A DNA stretch of 64,000 bases from positions 1-64,000 of the forward strand of contig NZ_JACJVR010000004.1 of assembly GCF_014212175.1 (NCBI RefSeq). Direction: 5' to 3'. A program made the position numbers and the translations under genes. This document shows, piece after piece, positions 1-9,142 of the stretch. The notes under the pieces were generated by a model. That model was not told the DNA's origin and ran no database searches. It saw only the letters and a list, made by a program, of their open reading frames with translations. Every line of letters starts with the position of its first letter. Within the stretch, counting starts at the first letter, position 1. This DNA comes from Cohnella xylanilytica (lineage in GTDB: Bacteria; Bacillota; Bacilli; Paenibacillales; Paenibacillaceae).

Positions 1-12
1 AATTTATAAATT

Positions 13-762
13 CTATAATGTGTAGAAAACGAGAATGCCGCCCTTCCAGAGCCAAGCGTCGGCCGCGACCAGGATCGGAAGCGGGGCCGCTCTCCAGTAC
101 CGATTCTTCGGCACGTACATAAAGAAGAGAACGACGAAGGCCATCGCCACGTCGTATAGAAAGCCGCTGAACAACGTGCTGTCCCGGTACAGGTTGTCCA
201 CCCCGTTCACGCGGAAAAACTGTTTATCGAACAGCAGAAGCACGCTTGTCGGAGTCTGCAAGATTATCCATGCGATCGTCCAGATCGACGCGCCCCGCGG
301 GAACCGGCTGCCGGTCTCCTGCAGAACCATGTACCACCTCTTCATGGCGATCAGAAAACCAAAGGCAAGGATGCCGGTCATATAGGTCCGCCACCAATGA
401 TGGGAGTAGACGCCGGCTCGGAGGAACAGCTCCTCGACCAGCATGAACCCGATGGAGATCAGAGCCATCCGGAGGAGAGACGGCTGGAATCGCATGACCC
501 AGACGGCCGCCGCCGCCCATAAGGCCGAATTCGCGATGATATGGCCCAGAATATTTTCGAGGAACGGATCCGAGTACGCTCCGGGTTGATAGGCGTAGGC
601 GTTGAACACGAACAGCACGAACGCCTCCCCGAACCACGACAACGCCGTCGTGAACAGGAAGTAAGCGAGAAGGTCCAACGCGCTTCCCTTGCGATACGCC
701 GTATATCCGATGATGACCGCCCCGATGGCGATCAAGCCGTAGTACCAGACGATATTCGGCAT
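13..762 (-). CDS. CBO0543-like multi-pass membrane protein
   Basis: A 249-residue, strongly hydrophobic protein with about seven predicted membrane segments; it resembles the uncharacterised CBO0543 family of Firmicutes. The aromatic loops and a conserved-looking acidic residue within 'MLVEELFLRAG' suit an integral membrane protein, but no catalytic motif is evident. The ATG at 762 follows a GGAGG four bases upstream. The gene stands alone with the cupin gene upstream on the same strand. The stop lies 13 bases from the window edge, so its downstream context is unseen. The function is unknown. Confidence 0.75.
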   Translation of the reverse strand: MPNIVWYYGLIAIGAVIIGYTAYRKGSALDLLAYFLFTTALSWFGEAFVLFVFNAYAYQPGAYSDPFLENILGHIIANSALWAAAAVWVMRFQPSLLRMALISIGFMLVEELFLRAGVYSHHWWRTYMTGILAFGFLIAMKRWYMVLQETGSRFPRGASIWTIAWIILQTPTSVLLLFDKQFFRVNGVDNLYRDSTLFSGFLYDVAMAFVVLFFMYVPKNRYWRAAPLPILVAADAWLWKGGILVFYTL

Positions 763-862
763 AAGTCCTCCGCCTTGCGAGCAAATGCGTATTGCCTATT
801 TATTGCCTGCGACCGGGGCGGTTCATACGTCGGCATTCGGTCAATAGCAAGGCCCCTCGGGG

Positions 863-1405
863 TTATCCCGGGGGACCGATCACGACGGTCTGTCGAAGCG
901 GGCGGACGACCTCCGCCCACTGGGCGGCATTCAGGCCGTATACGGCCTGGATCGTCTCGGGCGGCGTCTTCCTCAGAATATCCGAACCGTAGATGGACTC
1001 GAAGCGGTTATTGTCGAAGGTAACCACGAGCCGGACGTCATCCGTGAGCGCGATCGTCCAATGCCACCATCCCCACGGGATGTACACCGATTGCTGCGGC
1101 CCGACGCGGTAACCGAGCAGCTCGAGGGTGTACGGATTGAGGACGTATTCGACGATCTCCCCCTGAATCGTATAGAGGAGCTCGTTCGCGTTGGGATGCC
1201 AATGCGGTTCGACGCTATGGCCCCTGCTCAGATACACGTCGACCAAGCTTAGCCCCTGCAGGATGGGGAACTGCGCCGCGGTCTGATACAGAATGAAGTT
1301 GCGGTCGTCCTTCACGAAGTAAGGGGAGGATCTGACGTCGAAGAACAAATTCAAGCTAGAGGCGGGAGGGCGGGGCGGACCCCAGGCGGTTGTCATTCTC
1401 GTCAT
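863..1405 (-). CDS. Cupin-domain protein
   Basis: The 180-residue product is a single cupin barrel. The metal-binding signature is visible as HWHPNANE (an HxH pair followed by a Glu) and is followed by a second barrel motif, IPWGWWHW. Such stand-alone cupins can be oxygenases, isomerases or storage-type proteins, and the substrate cannot be read here. The frame stays open further upstream to 1501, but ATG 1405 is preceded by AAGGAAAGG at proper spacing and starts just before the conserved region, so I chose it. It reads in the same direction as the membrane protein downstream, about 100 bp away. Confidence 0.75.
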   Translation of the reverse strand: MTRMTTAWGPPRPPASSLNLFFDVRSSPYFVKDDRNFILYQTAAQFPILQGLSLVDVYLSRGHSVEPHWHPNANELLYTIQGEIVEYVLNPYTLELLGYRVGPQQSVYIPWGWWHWTIALTDDVRLVVTFDNNRFESIYGSDILRKTPPETIQAVYGLNAAQWAEVVRPLRQTVVIGPPG

Positions 1406-1606
1406 CACGCCTTTCCTTAAGTTGAACCGAAGCCCATTCATCGCGCACACCAGAGTGTATTCGGGCATCACACGGAAATGCACAACGAAAAAAGAAGGCA
1501 CCCCTTAGCCGGAGTACCTTCTCGCACCTATGCAAACCTTCCCGGACCTTCTCATGCTTGCTCATGCCTTGTCTCGAACGGATACCGCCTTCGCGCGAAT
1601 GCGGCT

Positions 1607-2380
1607 CTAGACGCTGCCTGCCTTGGACCGTTTGTTGCTGGGCGCGAACCAACCGATAAGGGCAATCGCGACCAATACGCCATAGAAGATAAGGGTCCAG
1701 ACCGTGCTGTGCGGAAAATGATGATCCAATACGCCGATATCCTCATGGGCCAGCGTAATGACGGCGAGCTTCACTCCGACCCATGCCACGATCGCGTAAG
1801 CGGTCGTCTCGAGCGCCGGCCGTTCGGCCAGCAGCTTCACGAACCAGGTGGCCGCGAACTTGATCAGAACAAGCCCCGCGATCCCGCCGAGCAAGACGAC
1901 CAGGAACTTCCCGCCGTCCATCCCGCCGAAATCGTCAAGCGGCGAATCCGGGAGACCGAGCGCCAGAGCGACCGCCGCAAGGATGGAGTCGATCGCGAAG
2001 GCGAGATCCGCCACGGCGATTTTCCCCACGGTGGGCCAGAAGCCTTTGCCCGCCGCCTCTTTCTTGATATCTTCCCGGTTGTTCTCGTTCTCCTTGCCGA
2101 ACCGCGCTTTGATGATATGCTTTAACCCCAAGTATAGAAGGTAAGCGGCTCCGATCGCCTGAATCTGCCAGACGTTCGCAATGAACGAGATCGCGAACAG
2201 AGCGGCGAAGCGGAAGACGAACGCCATTATGATCCCGTAATTGATCGCTTTCTTCTTCTGGCTGTCCGGCAGGTGCTTCGCGATGACCGCCAGAACAAGA
2301 GCGTTATCCGCCGATAACAGCCCTTCCAATCCGATAAGAATAAGCAGTGCCCATGCGTACTCCAACCACAGCGAATCCAA
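1607..2380 (-). CDS. TerC/YkoY-family membrane protein (metal ion efflux)
   Basis: A 257-residue TerC-family protein with about seven to eight membrane helices. The family hallmarks are the acidic residues in helices: D25 in GLLSADNALVL and D125/D131 in VADLAFAIDS. YkoY/MeeF-type members export manganese, probably to metallate secreted enzymes. The start is TTG at 2380, in frame with the domain and 8 bp after a GGGGGAG ribosome binding site; the nearby ATG at 2387 is out of frame. No yybP-ykoY riboswitch could be recognised upstream. A perfect palindrome lies at 2399-2416, just before the ribosome site. Confidence 0.85.
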   Translation of the reverse strand: MDSLWLEYAWALLILIGLEGLLSADNALVLAVIAKHLPDSQKKKAINYGIIMAFVFRFAALFAISFIANVWQIQAIGAAYLLYLGLKHIIKARFGKENENNREDIKKEAAGKGFWPTVGKIAVADLAFAIDSILAAVALALGLPDSPLDDFGGMDGGKFLVVLLGGIAGLVLIKFAATWFVKLLAERPALETTAYAIVAWVGVKLAVITLAHEDIGVLDHHFPHSTVWTLIFYGVLVAIALIGWFAPSNKRSKAGSV

Positions 2381-2398
2381 CTGTCATTCTCCCCCTCT

Positions 2399-2416
2399 AC
2401 AACTACGGCTAGTTGT
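2399..2416. promoter_or_regulatory. Palindromic putative operator upstream of the terC-like gene
   Basis: ACAACTA-CGGC-TAGTTGT is a perfect 7-bp inverted repeat just upstream of the ribosome binding site of the TerC-family gene. Its right half continues as CTAGTTGTCCTAAT, nearly the same as CTAGGTGTCCTAAT at 3273-3286 ahead of the UvrA-like gene. A repressor site is an inference. Confidence 0.35.
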
Positions 2417-2505
2417 CCTAATCTGCGAATGGCCATGAAAATATGGTTTTCTTGCCCGGCAATAGGTATACGTGCGAAATCGGCCATGGAATTCATTTTT
2501 GAATA

Positions 2506-2532
2506 ATAAAAAAGCCTGCCGAAGGCAGACTT
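2506..2532 (-). terminator. Intrinsic terminator after the acetyltransferase gene
   Basis: On the minus strand AGTCTGCC-TTC-GGCAGGCT, with one mismatch, is followed by a run of T. It lies 48 bp past the stop of the sugar O-acetyltransferase gene. Confidence 0.75.
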
Positions 2533-2579
2533 CTCGGAATGACGGGCGCAAGTCCCCCCATGGTCCCGTATTCTCCTGA

Positions 2580-3155
2580 TTATCTGGAGGAGCTGTCGAT
2601 GGACTTGATCGCTTTGGCCGGGTTGCCTCCTACGATGACGTTGTCCGGGACGTCCTTGACCACCACCGCTCCGGATGCGATTACCGCATTGTCGCCGATC
2701 TTCACGCCGGGGTTGATGACCGCCCGTCCGCCGATCCAGACGTTATGGCCGATCGTGACCGGCTTGCCGAATTCGGCGCCGGAGATTCTGGCCTCGGCCT
2801 CCACGGGATGAGTCGCGGTATAGATATGAACGCCGGGAGCCAGGAAGCAGTTGTCGCCGATGCGAATCTCGCACACGTCGAGGAACACGCAATCGAAGTT
2901 CGCGTAGAAGTTCTCCCCGACATGGATGTTGTAGCCGTAATCGCAGCGGAACGTCGGTTCGACGTAGAGGCTGCCGCTCGTCGAGCCGAACAGCTCCTTG
3001 AGCAGCTCCGTCCGGAGTTCGAACTCCGTCTCCAGGGATTGATTGAAGAGCCGGGTCAACCGGCGGGCGTTCAGGCGATCCCGGATCAGCTCCGGATCGG
3101 CCGCATTGTACAGTTCTCCGTTAAGCATCTTTTCTTTTTCGGATTTATTGGGCAC
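2580..3155 (-). CDS. Maltose/galactoside O-acetyltransferase family protein
   Basis: The 191-residue protein is a hexapeptide-repeat acyltransferase of the Maa/LacA type. It has an N-terminal Mac domain ([17 protein letters not shown]), repeated left-handed beta-helix hexapeptides from about residue 70 to 180, and the catalytic His116 in YTATHPVEA. It should transfer acetyl from acetyl-CoA to a sugar hydroxyl in the cytoplasm, as in detoxification of non-metabolisable sugars. The length equals the family norm and the C-terminal GGNPAK motif is intact. It is monocistronic, with its own terminator downstream and a divergent UvrA-like gene upstream. Confidence 0.9.
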   Translation of the reverse strand: MPNKSEKEKMLNGELYNAADPELIRDRLNARRLTRLFNQSLETEFELRTELLKELFGSTSGSLYVEPTFRCDYGYNIHVGENFYANFDCVFLDVCEIRIGDNCFLAPGVHIYTATHPVEAEARISGAEFGKPVTIGHNVWIGGRAVINPGVKIGDNAVIASGAVVVKDVPDNVIVGGNPAKAIKSIDSSSR

Positions 3156-3395
3156 GACAAGGTTCCTTTCGCAGATCGTGTCTTCTTGAGGATCGTTCCT
3201 TCCTCTTCATCATATCAGCTCTAACGGCGGACAGCTTCCCCGTATTTGGCCTCTCCTTCTTCTAATATGACACTAGGTGTCCTAATTGCCTCCTTATAAT
3301 CCTAAGGGTCGGGCGTTCGCGATGGTCGTCCTGCTTCCGCGGACCAAGCGAGAGCGCCAAGAGCGGATAACTCGAGGGGATAAGGAGAGGGTCAG

Positions 3396-5948
3396 ATGCA
3401 ACGGGAATTTATGGAGTTCCGCGGAGTGCGGGAACATAACTTGAAGGGGATCGACGTCGCGCTGCCCAAGCGCAAGCTCATCGCCGTCGTGGGCGTATCC
3501 GGGTCGGGCAAGTCGTCGTTCGTGTTCGACGTGCTGTGCAAGGAGGCGGAGCGGCAGTACTTGATGACGATCGGGCGAATCGCGGAGCATCTGGCGCGGC
3601 CGCGCTTCGACAGCGCAGCCGGCCTGTCCGCCGTCGTGTCCGTGTCACAGTCCGGCGCCAACTCGAACCCGCGGTCGACGGTCGGCACCTACACGGAGAT
3701 CTATACGTACCTGAGGCTGCTGTACTTGCTCGCTGGCGACAGAACCTGCATGCGGTGCCAGGCGGTGACGCCGGCCTCGTCCGCCGCAGCCGCCGCGTCC
3801 GGCGAGGGGGGACCGGATACATGCCGGTCGTGCGGCGCGCCGCTGCCGGCGCTCACGCTCGCGCATCTGTCGTACAACACGCCGCAGGGAGCCTGCGCGA
3901 CGTGCAAGGGATTGGGCGAAGCGCTGGCGCCCGATCCCGACGTCCTGCTCGATCCGAAGCGGTCGGTCGTGCAGGGAGGCATCCTGGCGTGGAATAAGGG
4001 GACCGGGCGATTCTTCGAGACTTCCCTGACGAAGGCAGCCAAGTTTTATGGGCTGCCCTTCACGGCCGAGGACATGCATACGCCGATCGGGGAGCTCCAT
4101 CCGGCCATGATCGATCTGCTGCTGTACGGCACCAACGACTTGCGGCTGAGACGGCTCAGGCCCGATGCGAATCCGCCCAAGACGGCGGAGGAGGGCCGGT
4201 TCGAAGGCGCGGTGCCGGCGGTGCAGCGCCGCTTCTTCGACAATCCCGAGCACGTGATGAAGGAAGACTCCGAGCTGCGGGCGCTCATGAAGAAGGCCGT
4301 CTGTCCGTCCTGTCAGGGCAAACGGGTGAATGAGCAGGCGCTGTCGCTCGCGATCCGCGGCGCCGATCTGGCCAAGACCTCCGCGCTGTCGATGGGCGCC
4401 TTGTTGGAGCGCCTGCGGTCGTGGCAGAGCTATTACCGGGAACAGGCGATCTATCCTTCCATCGAATCGGTCGTCCGCGAACTGGAGAGCCGGTGCCGGA
4501 GCCTGCTGGACGTCGGCCTGTCCTACGTGTCGCTAGACCGGCCGTTCTTCACCCTGTCCGGCGGCGAAGCGCAGCGCGTGCGGCTGGCGTCCTCGCTCCA
4601 TTCGGAGCTGACGGACCTCGTCTTCGTCTACGACGAACCGTCTTCGGGCCTGCATCCGCAGGATACGATGCAGCTGTTCCGCGCCCTGAAGCGGCTGCGG
4701 GAGAGAGGCAATACCGTCATCGTCGTGGAGCACGACCTGTCGCTCCTGGAGCTGGCGGACCATATCGTCGAGCTGGGGCCGGAATCGGGCAGGAACGGCG
4801 GCGAGATCGTCGCGCAGGGCACCTTGGCCGATCTGCTGAAGAGCGAGCGCTCGATCACGCGACGATACGTGGACGGCGGCGAAGGAACGGGGCGCGCCTA
4901 TCGGGAGAACCGGCGGCGGCCTGGTTCGACAGCGGACGGGCGGACGGAAGGGAATATGGAAGAAAAGGCGGAAGGGAAAATGCTGCGTTTGTCCGGCGCT
5001 TACGCGCGCAATCTGAAGGGGATCGATGTCCGGATCCCGCTCGGCGCCATGACGGCCATCGCGGGCGTATCCGGCTCCGGCAAGACGACGCTGCTGTTCG
5101 AGGAGTTGCTTCCCCGGCTTGCGGGCCGGGCGGGCGGTTGCTTGACGGGAGCCGAGCCGATCGGGCGCGTCGTCGTGTTCGATCAGGACGAGATGGGGCG
5201 AAGCTCTCGCTCGACGGCCGCGACGTACACCGGCGTGTTCGACGGCATCCGCGCGCTATTCGGCGCCCGGGCCAAGCAGCAGGGGCTGCCGTACAAGGCG
5301 TCCCACTTCTCCTACAACGTGAAGGGAGGGCGCTGCGAGAATTGCCTCGGGCACGGCACGGTGAAGATGGACATGCACTTCATGCCCGACGTTCACGTCG
5401 CGTGCGACGTCTGCGGCGGCAGACGCTATCGGCCGGACCTGCTTGCGGTTCGGTATCGCGGACTGTCGATCGCGGACGTGCTGGAGCTGACCGTCCGGGA
5501 AGCGGCCGAGCTGTTCGCCGAAGAGGCGGCGATCAAGGCCAAGCTGGATCTGTTGATTAAGCTGGGCCTTGGCTACCTCCAGCTCGGGCAGCAAGCGACG
5601 ACGCTGTCCGGCGGGGAGGCTCGCCGAGTGAAGATGGCGGCGGAGCTCGGCGTCCCCGCGGACAAGCACACGCTGTACGTGCTCGACGAGCCGACGACCG
5701 GGCTCCATCCGAGAGACGTGGAGCTCGTCGGCGACGCGCTCGAGGAGCTGGCCGGCCGCGGCCATACGGTCGTGTTCATCGAGCACAAGCCGATGCTGCT
5801 CGGCCGGGCGGACTGGCTTATCGAGCTGGGCCCGACCGGCGGCGAAGACGGCGGATACCTGCTCTGCGAAGGAACGCCGGAGCAGGTGCGGACGAATCCC
5901 GCTTCGCAGATCGGTCCCTATCTATCCGCTGCTTGTATCGCTCATTAG
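3396..5948 (+). CDS. UvrA-like twin ABC ATPase (UvrA2/drug-resistance class)
   Basis: This 850-residue protein has the UvrA domain order: Walker A at 33-41 (GVSGSGKSS), paired CxxC zinc ligands near 118-146 and 167-170, signature LSGGEAQRVRLA near 387, Walker B with VYDEPSSGLH near 410, a second Walker A (GVSGSGKTT) near 557, a second zinc module (CENC...CDVC) near 647-672, and LSGGEARRVKMA near 737. It is about 100 residues shorter than housekeeping UvrA. No uvrB or uvrC is adjacent. UvrA-like paralogues of this size often confer tolerance to DNA-binding drugs, so I infer self-protection or damage tolerance rather than core excision repair. The start follows AAGGAGAGGG. Confidence 0.88.
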   Translation: MQREFMEFRGVREHNLKGIDVALPKRKLIAVVGVSGSGKSSFVFDVLCKEAERQYLMTIGRIAEHLARPRFDSAAGLSAVVSVSQSGANSNPRSTVGTYTEIYTYLRLLYLLAGDRTCMRCQAVTPASSAAAAASGEGGPDTCRSCGAPLPALTLAHLSYNTPQGACATCKGLGEALAPDPDVLLDPKRSVVQGGILAWNKGTGRFFETSLTKAAKFYGLPFTAEDMHTPIGELHPAMIDLLLYGTNDLRLRRLRPDANPPKTAEEGRFEGAVPAVQRRFFDNPEHVMKEDSELRALMKKAVCPSCQGKRVNEQALSLAIRGADLAKTSALSMGALLERLRSWQSYYREQAIYPSIESVVRELESRCRSLLDVGLSYVSLDRPFFTLSGGEAQRVRLASSLHSELTDLVFVYDEPSSGLHPQDTMQLFRALKRLRERGNTVIVVEHDLSLLELADHIVELGPESGRNGGEIVAQGTLADLLKSERSITRRYVDGGEGTGRAYRENRRRPGSTADGRTEGNMEEKAEGKMLRLSGAYARNLKGIDVRIPLGAMTAIAGVSGSGKTTLLFEELLPRLAGRAGGCLTGAEPIGRVVVFDQDEMGRSSRSTAATYTGVFDGIRALFGARAKQQGLPYKASHFSYNVKGGRCENCLGHGTVKMDMHFMPDVHVACDVCGGRRYRPDLLAVRYRGLSIADVLELTVREAAELFAEEAAIKAKLDLLIKLGLGYLQLGQQATTLSGGEARRVKMAAELGVPADKHTLYVLDEPTTGLHPRDVELVGDALEELAGRGHTVVFIEHKPMLLGRADWLIELGPTGGEDGGYLLCEGTPEQVRTNPASQIGPYLSAACIAH

Positions 5949-5957
5949 GCCCTATTC

Positions 5958-5981
5958 AAGGGCGCCCCGTCGGGCGCCCTT
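5958..5981 (+). terminator. Intrinsic terminator after the UvrA-like gene
   Basis: AAGGGCGCCC-CGTC-GGGCGCCCTT is a perfect 10-bp stem ten bases past the stop codon. It also lies just beyond the stop of the convergent gene and could serve both strands. Confidence 0.8.
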
Positions 5982-5993
5982 CATGCTTGATCC

Positions 5994-6443
5994 TTATTGG
6001 AGCTTGCCTTCTCGCAGCAATTCGACGGATTTCTCAATCCGACGTTGCCTCGTCTCGGCGCTTTTGGCGCCCTCGATGTTCAATACGAACCGGCGCTTAT
6101 TGCTGTAGGACAACCCTTCGAAAAACCGCCTGGCCTCCTCATGGCGATTAAGCGCTTCTTCGAAATCCTCCGGCACGATTAACTCGCGCGGCTCGGCGTC
6201 CAGCTCGAGTTCGACTTCGATCTCGTCGCCGGCTTGAATGCCGGCTCCTTCGCGGTTCTCCTTGCTGACCGGCAGCATGAATCTGCCGCCCATCGAGCCG
6301 ATCGAGGTTCGGTAGGTATAAGAGCCGATCGTCGCTTTGACGGCCGGCTTCTTGCCTCCTCCGAGCGCCTCCACGATTTCGTCCGGGACATGAATTCCCG
6401 TGGCCGTTTTCCTGCTGAGTTCAAGCGTCGCTTTAAACTTCAT
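5994..6443 (-). CDS. DUF1905/YdeI (OmdA) domain protein
   Basis: A 149-residue two-part protein. Residues 1-95 form a DUF1905 small beta-barrel (FKATLELSRKTATGIHVPDEIV), and residues 100-149 are the YdeI/OmdA helical tail with the RRFFEGLSYSNKRRFVLNIEGAK pattern and the RQRRIEKSVELLREG ending. The family has been linked to bacteriocin or cell-envelope protection, but the biochemical role is unknown. The gene is convergent with the UvrA-like gene. Two more YdeI-type proteins occur in this window (36645-37280 and 47715-48287). Confidence 0.8.
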   Translation of the reverse strand: MKFKATLELSRKTATGIHVPDEIVEALGGGKKPAVKATIGSYTYRTSIGSMGGRFMLPVSKENREGAGIQAGDEIEVELELDAEPRELIVPEDFEEALNRHEEARRFFEGLSYSNKRRFVLNIEGAKSAETRQRRIEKSVELLREGKLQ

Positions 6444-6549
6444 CCTTCCAGCCCTCCTCGAATTCCTTCTCCTTGAGATCGAATTCCGTCTCCATCTGTG
6501 TGATCGTTAACAGATTCTCCGCCTACAATAATTTTACAAGAATGCCACC

Positions 6550-6586
6550 AAAATAAATAGAAGGCCGTCGAAAAAATCGACAGCCT
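6550..6586 (-). terminator. Intrinsic terminator after the NmrA-type gene
   Basis: On the minus strand AGGCTGTCGA and TCGACGGCCT form a 10-bp stem with one mismatch around a T-rich loop, followed by TTCTATTTATTTT. It lies about 30 bp beyond the stop of the NmrA-type gene. Confidence 0.6.
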
Positions 6587-6615
6587 CTTGCGGGACGAAC
6601 GGAGTCCTTATTGGA

Positions 6616-7482
6616 TTAGCTCGATTGTCGGTCCATCGACTCCTTCAACACCTCTCGGAAATGAATCGGGGGCCGGCCGATCAAGTTCGCGAGCGCCGGA
6701 TCGACTTGCGCGAAATCGCCCTGGCGGCTAGCCTGGAAGATGCCCGTCAGCATAGCGGCTCTCGCTTCCGGCAGCCCTTGGGAGATTAAGCGATCCCGGT
6801 ATTCCTCGTCCGACACGACGATCCGGCGGATGGTCCGCCCCGCGACTTCGGAAGCGATCGCCGCGATCCCTTCCATGTCGATGGCCTCGGACGCCGTCAG
6901 GTTAGGAGTCGGGCCTTCGAACCGCGGTTCGCTTAGGATCGCCGCCGTCGCTTCGGCCAAGTCGGCGTGAGCGGTCCAGGCGACCGGCCCGTCTTCGGGA
7001 GCGATCAATTCCCCGGTTCGGAGCGCATCGCCCAGCAGCATGAGCGCTGACGCGGCGTAGAAGCCGTTGCGAAGCGACGTGAAGGCCATCCCCGAATCCC
7101 CCAGCAGCTGCTCGGTAGCCGCGTGGTGAATCATCGGAGCGAAGCGCGACGTCGGGGACGAGCCCATGTGGCTGGTGTACAGCACCCGGTCCGCCCCCGA
7201 CTTCTTGGCCGCCTCGATCGCCGTCCGATGGTGCCGAATCCCTGCCTCGCCCAGCGTGCCGGACGAGATGATAAGAACTTGAGACGCGCCTTCGAAGGCG
7301 CGGCGCAGACTCTCGGCATCGTCGAAGTCGCCCCGGCGGACCCGTACTCCGCGCTCCTGAAGATCCTGCGCCTGATTCGGGTCGCGGACGCTGACCCCGA
7401 TCCGCTCGGCGGGCACCCGCTTCAGCAGCCCCTCCACCACGGCTCGGCCCAACTGCCCGTTCGCTCCCGTAACGATAATCAT
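6616..7482 (-). CDS. NmrA-family NAD(P)-binding oxidoreductase (QOR2/YtfG type)
   Basis: A 288-residue Rossmann protein with the N-terminal dinucleotide motif MIIVTGANGQLGRAV and the NmrA/HSCARG organisation typical of YtfG-like quinone reductases. The frame is open far upstream to 7818, but ATG 7482 begins exactly at the Rossmann strand and has AAAGGA ten bases upstream, so longer starts were rejected. It is divergent from the TetR gene at 7630, about 150 bp away, the usual layout for a repressor controlling a dehydrogenase. The substrate is unknown. Confidence 0.85.
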   Translation of the reverse strand: MIIVTGANGQLGRAVVEGLLKRVPAERIGVSVRDPNQAQDLQERGVRVRRGDFDDAESLRRAFEGASQVLIISSGTLGEAGIRHHRTAIEAAKKSGADRVLYTSHMGSSPTSRFAPMIHHAATEQLLGDSGMAFTSLRNGFYAASALMLLGDALRTGELIAPEDGPVAWTAHADLAEATAAILSEPRFEGPTPNLTASEAIDMEGIAAIASEVAGRTIRRIVVSDEEYRDRLISQGLPEARAAMLTGIFQASRQGDFAQVDPALANLIGRPPIHFREVLKESMDRQSS

Positions 7483-7629
7483 GACATCGACATCCTTTCT
7501 TTTTTGTATAATTAAAAGGTAGACGGGAAGCGCCATGCGAACAACCGGCAAAAGGCGGTTGCCGTTGCGTTCCCGACAAATCCGCTTGATTGTCTGTTTG
7601 TCGAGTTCTAGAGAAAGCGTGGTTGAGAC

Positions 7630-8223
7630 ATGCCGGTCAATCCGAACGATCCCCGGGTCAGAAGAACGCGCCAATTGATGATGCAGGCCTTCAACGATCT
7701 GCTGGAAGAGAAGAGGAATATTTATTCCATCTCCGTGCATGACATCGCGGCTCGGGCGACCGTGAATCGAGCCACCTTCTATGCCCATTTCGAGGATAAA
7801 TTCGCCTTCCTCGAACAATGGATGACGGAGAAGTTCAAGGCGATAATAGGGAAAAGAGTGCCGGAAGACGCGGAATTCAACGAGGACACGCTGCGAATCC
7901 TCGTTCGAACTCTATTCGATTTTCTAGTCCGGTTCCGACAGTACCTCTCTCCGGGAGACAAGCAGTTCGAACCGATGTTCGAGATCGCCATGCAGAAGGA
8001 GCTTCACCGGCTCCTGCTTCATTGGTTGGGAGAAGGAACCGTTCCGGGCCATTCGAGGGAGCAGGCGGAAGCCACTGCGCTTGTCGTCAGCTGGGGGATA
8101 TTCGGATCGGCCTTGCAGGGAAGCCGGGATCCTCAGAGCCGTTCGGCGGAGACGATGACGAGAAGCGTCATGGAGGTCGTTACGGTTAATCTGGCCCCGT
8201 TCTGGGCACGGCAACCCGGATAA
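7630..8223 (+). CDS. TetR/AcrR-family regulator
   Basis: The 197-residue protein carries a TetR N-terminal HTH (VHDIAARATVNRATFYAHFEDKFAFL, about residues 36-62) and a helical C-terminal domain resembling TetR_C_33, with no recognisable ligand motif. It is divergent from the NmrA-type reductase and probably represses it and itself. The roughly 150-bp shared intergenic region contains the imperfect inverted elements CGGGAA/TTCCCG and CAACCGGC/GGCGGTTG, candidates for the operator. Start ATG 7630 lies just before the conserved region; the ribosome site is weak. Confidence 0.85.
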   Translation: MPVNPNDPRVRRTRQLMMQAFNDLLEEKRNIYSISVHDIAARATVNRATFYAHFEDKFAFLEQWMTEKFKAIIGKRVPEDAEFNEDTLRILVRTLFDFLVRFRQYLSPGDKQFEPMFEIAMQKELHRLLLHWLGEGTVPGHSREQAEATALVVSWGIFGSALQGSRDPQSRSAETMTRSVMEVVTVNLAPFWARQPG

Positions 8224-8284
8224 AGATCGGGCAGGCTGTCGGAGAGAAGCCTCCCCCATTCCAACTTAAGGCGGTGATCGACTT

Positions 8285-9142
8285 ATGACCGTTGCTAACG
8301 GCCATGCGAAAGCGATGGGAGCGTTCCTCAAGTCGCGCAGGGAACGGCTGCAGCCTTCCGAGGCGGGGATTCAGCCGCTGCCCGGACGAAGGCGCACCCC
8401 GGGGCTTCGGAGAGAAGAAGTCTCGTATCTGGCCCATATCAGCGTGACTTACTATACCTGGCTGGAGCAAGGCAAGGAGGTCAACCCTTCGCCGGAAGTG
8501 CTGCTGAGCATCGGCAAGGCGCTTCAGCTTGACGAAGACGAGCAGAGGCATCTGTTCGATCTGGCGAACGTCGACCCGGCGAGCGTCGCCGCCGCGCCGA
8601 ATAGCGCGAAGCCGGACCGAGGATTCCTGAAGCGAATCGTCGACCAACTGCATTATCCTTCTTTTATCACGGATGAGGGGACGGATGTGATCGCCTGGAA
8701 CCGGGCGGCGGAGCTGATTATCGCCGACTTCGGCCGTCTGCCGGAAGACGAACGGTATATGATGAACCTTATGTTCCTGAGGCCGGAATACCGCGCCAGG
8801 CTGGTGAATTGGGAAGGCTTCGCCCGTTACTCCGTCGCGGTTGCGCGGGCCAGCTTCGACCGTTACAAGGACAACCCGGCGTACATGGAACGGTTCGAGA
8901 GCTTGAGACGGGAGAGCGAGGAATTCGCGCATTACTGGGAGCTGTACGAGATCAGGCAAAAGCGCGTAGCCACCGCTTTATTCCGACTTCCCGGCGCGAA
9001 GGAGATGGAGTTCGAGATCCATTCCGCGGGCGTCATCGACAGCGATCCGGGACTGCACTGGTGCTTCTTCGTTCCGGTTCCCGGTTCAGGCACGGAGGAG
9101 GAATTATTGCGGTTGCTGGAGCAGGATAAGTGGCTCCCGTAG
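8285..9142 (+). CDS. XRE-type regulator with MmyB-like ligand-binding domain
   Basis: A 285-residue regulator. Residues 10-75 form a Cro/CI-type HTH with the family signature GRRRTPGLRREEVSYLA...TYYTWLEQGK; residues about 110-280 form an MmyB-like PAS-type domain (WNRAAELIIADFG, RWPxxR-like segments) that in homologues may bind a fatty acid. Such proteins usually control a neighbouring oxidoreductase, and the SDR gene 110 bp downstream in the same direction is the likely target. A paralogue sits at 43276-44133 and a degenerate piece of a third at 38298-38403. Confidence 0.88.
   Translation: MTVANGHAKAMGAFLKSRRERLQPSEAGIQPLPGRRRTPGLRREEVSYLAHISVTYYTWLEQGKEVNPSPEVLLSIGKALQLDEDEQRHLFDLANVDPASVAAAPNSAKPDRGFLKRIVDQLHYPSFITDEGTDVIAWNRAAELIIADFGRLPEDERYMMNLMFLRPEYRARLVNWEGFARYSVAVARASFDRYKDNPAYMERFESLRRESEEFAHYWELYEIRQKRVATALFRLPGAKEMEFEIHSAGVIDSDPGLHWCFFVPVPGSGTEEELLRLLEQDKWLP

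Noticed and set aside
2381-2520. yybP-ykoY manganese riboswitch ahead of the TerC-family gene
   Set aside because: TerC/YkoY genes often have one, but none of the conserved loops could be recognised; only short palindromes were found.
4421-5560. Second plus-strand frame inside the UvrA-like gene
   Set aside because: Arg/Ala-rich translation with no motifs overlapping conserved ABC signatures in the real frame.
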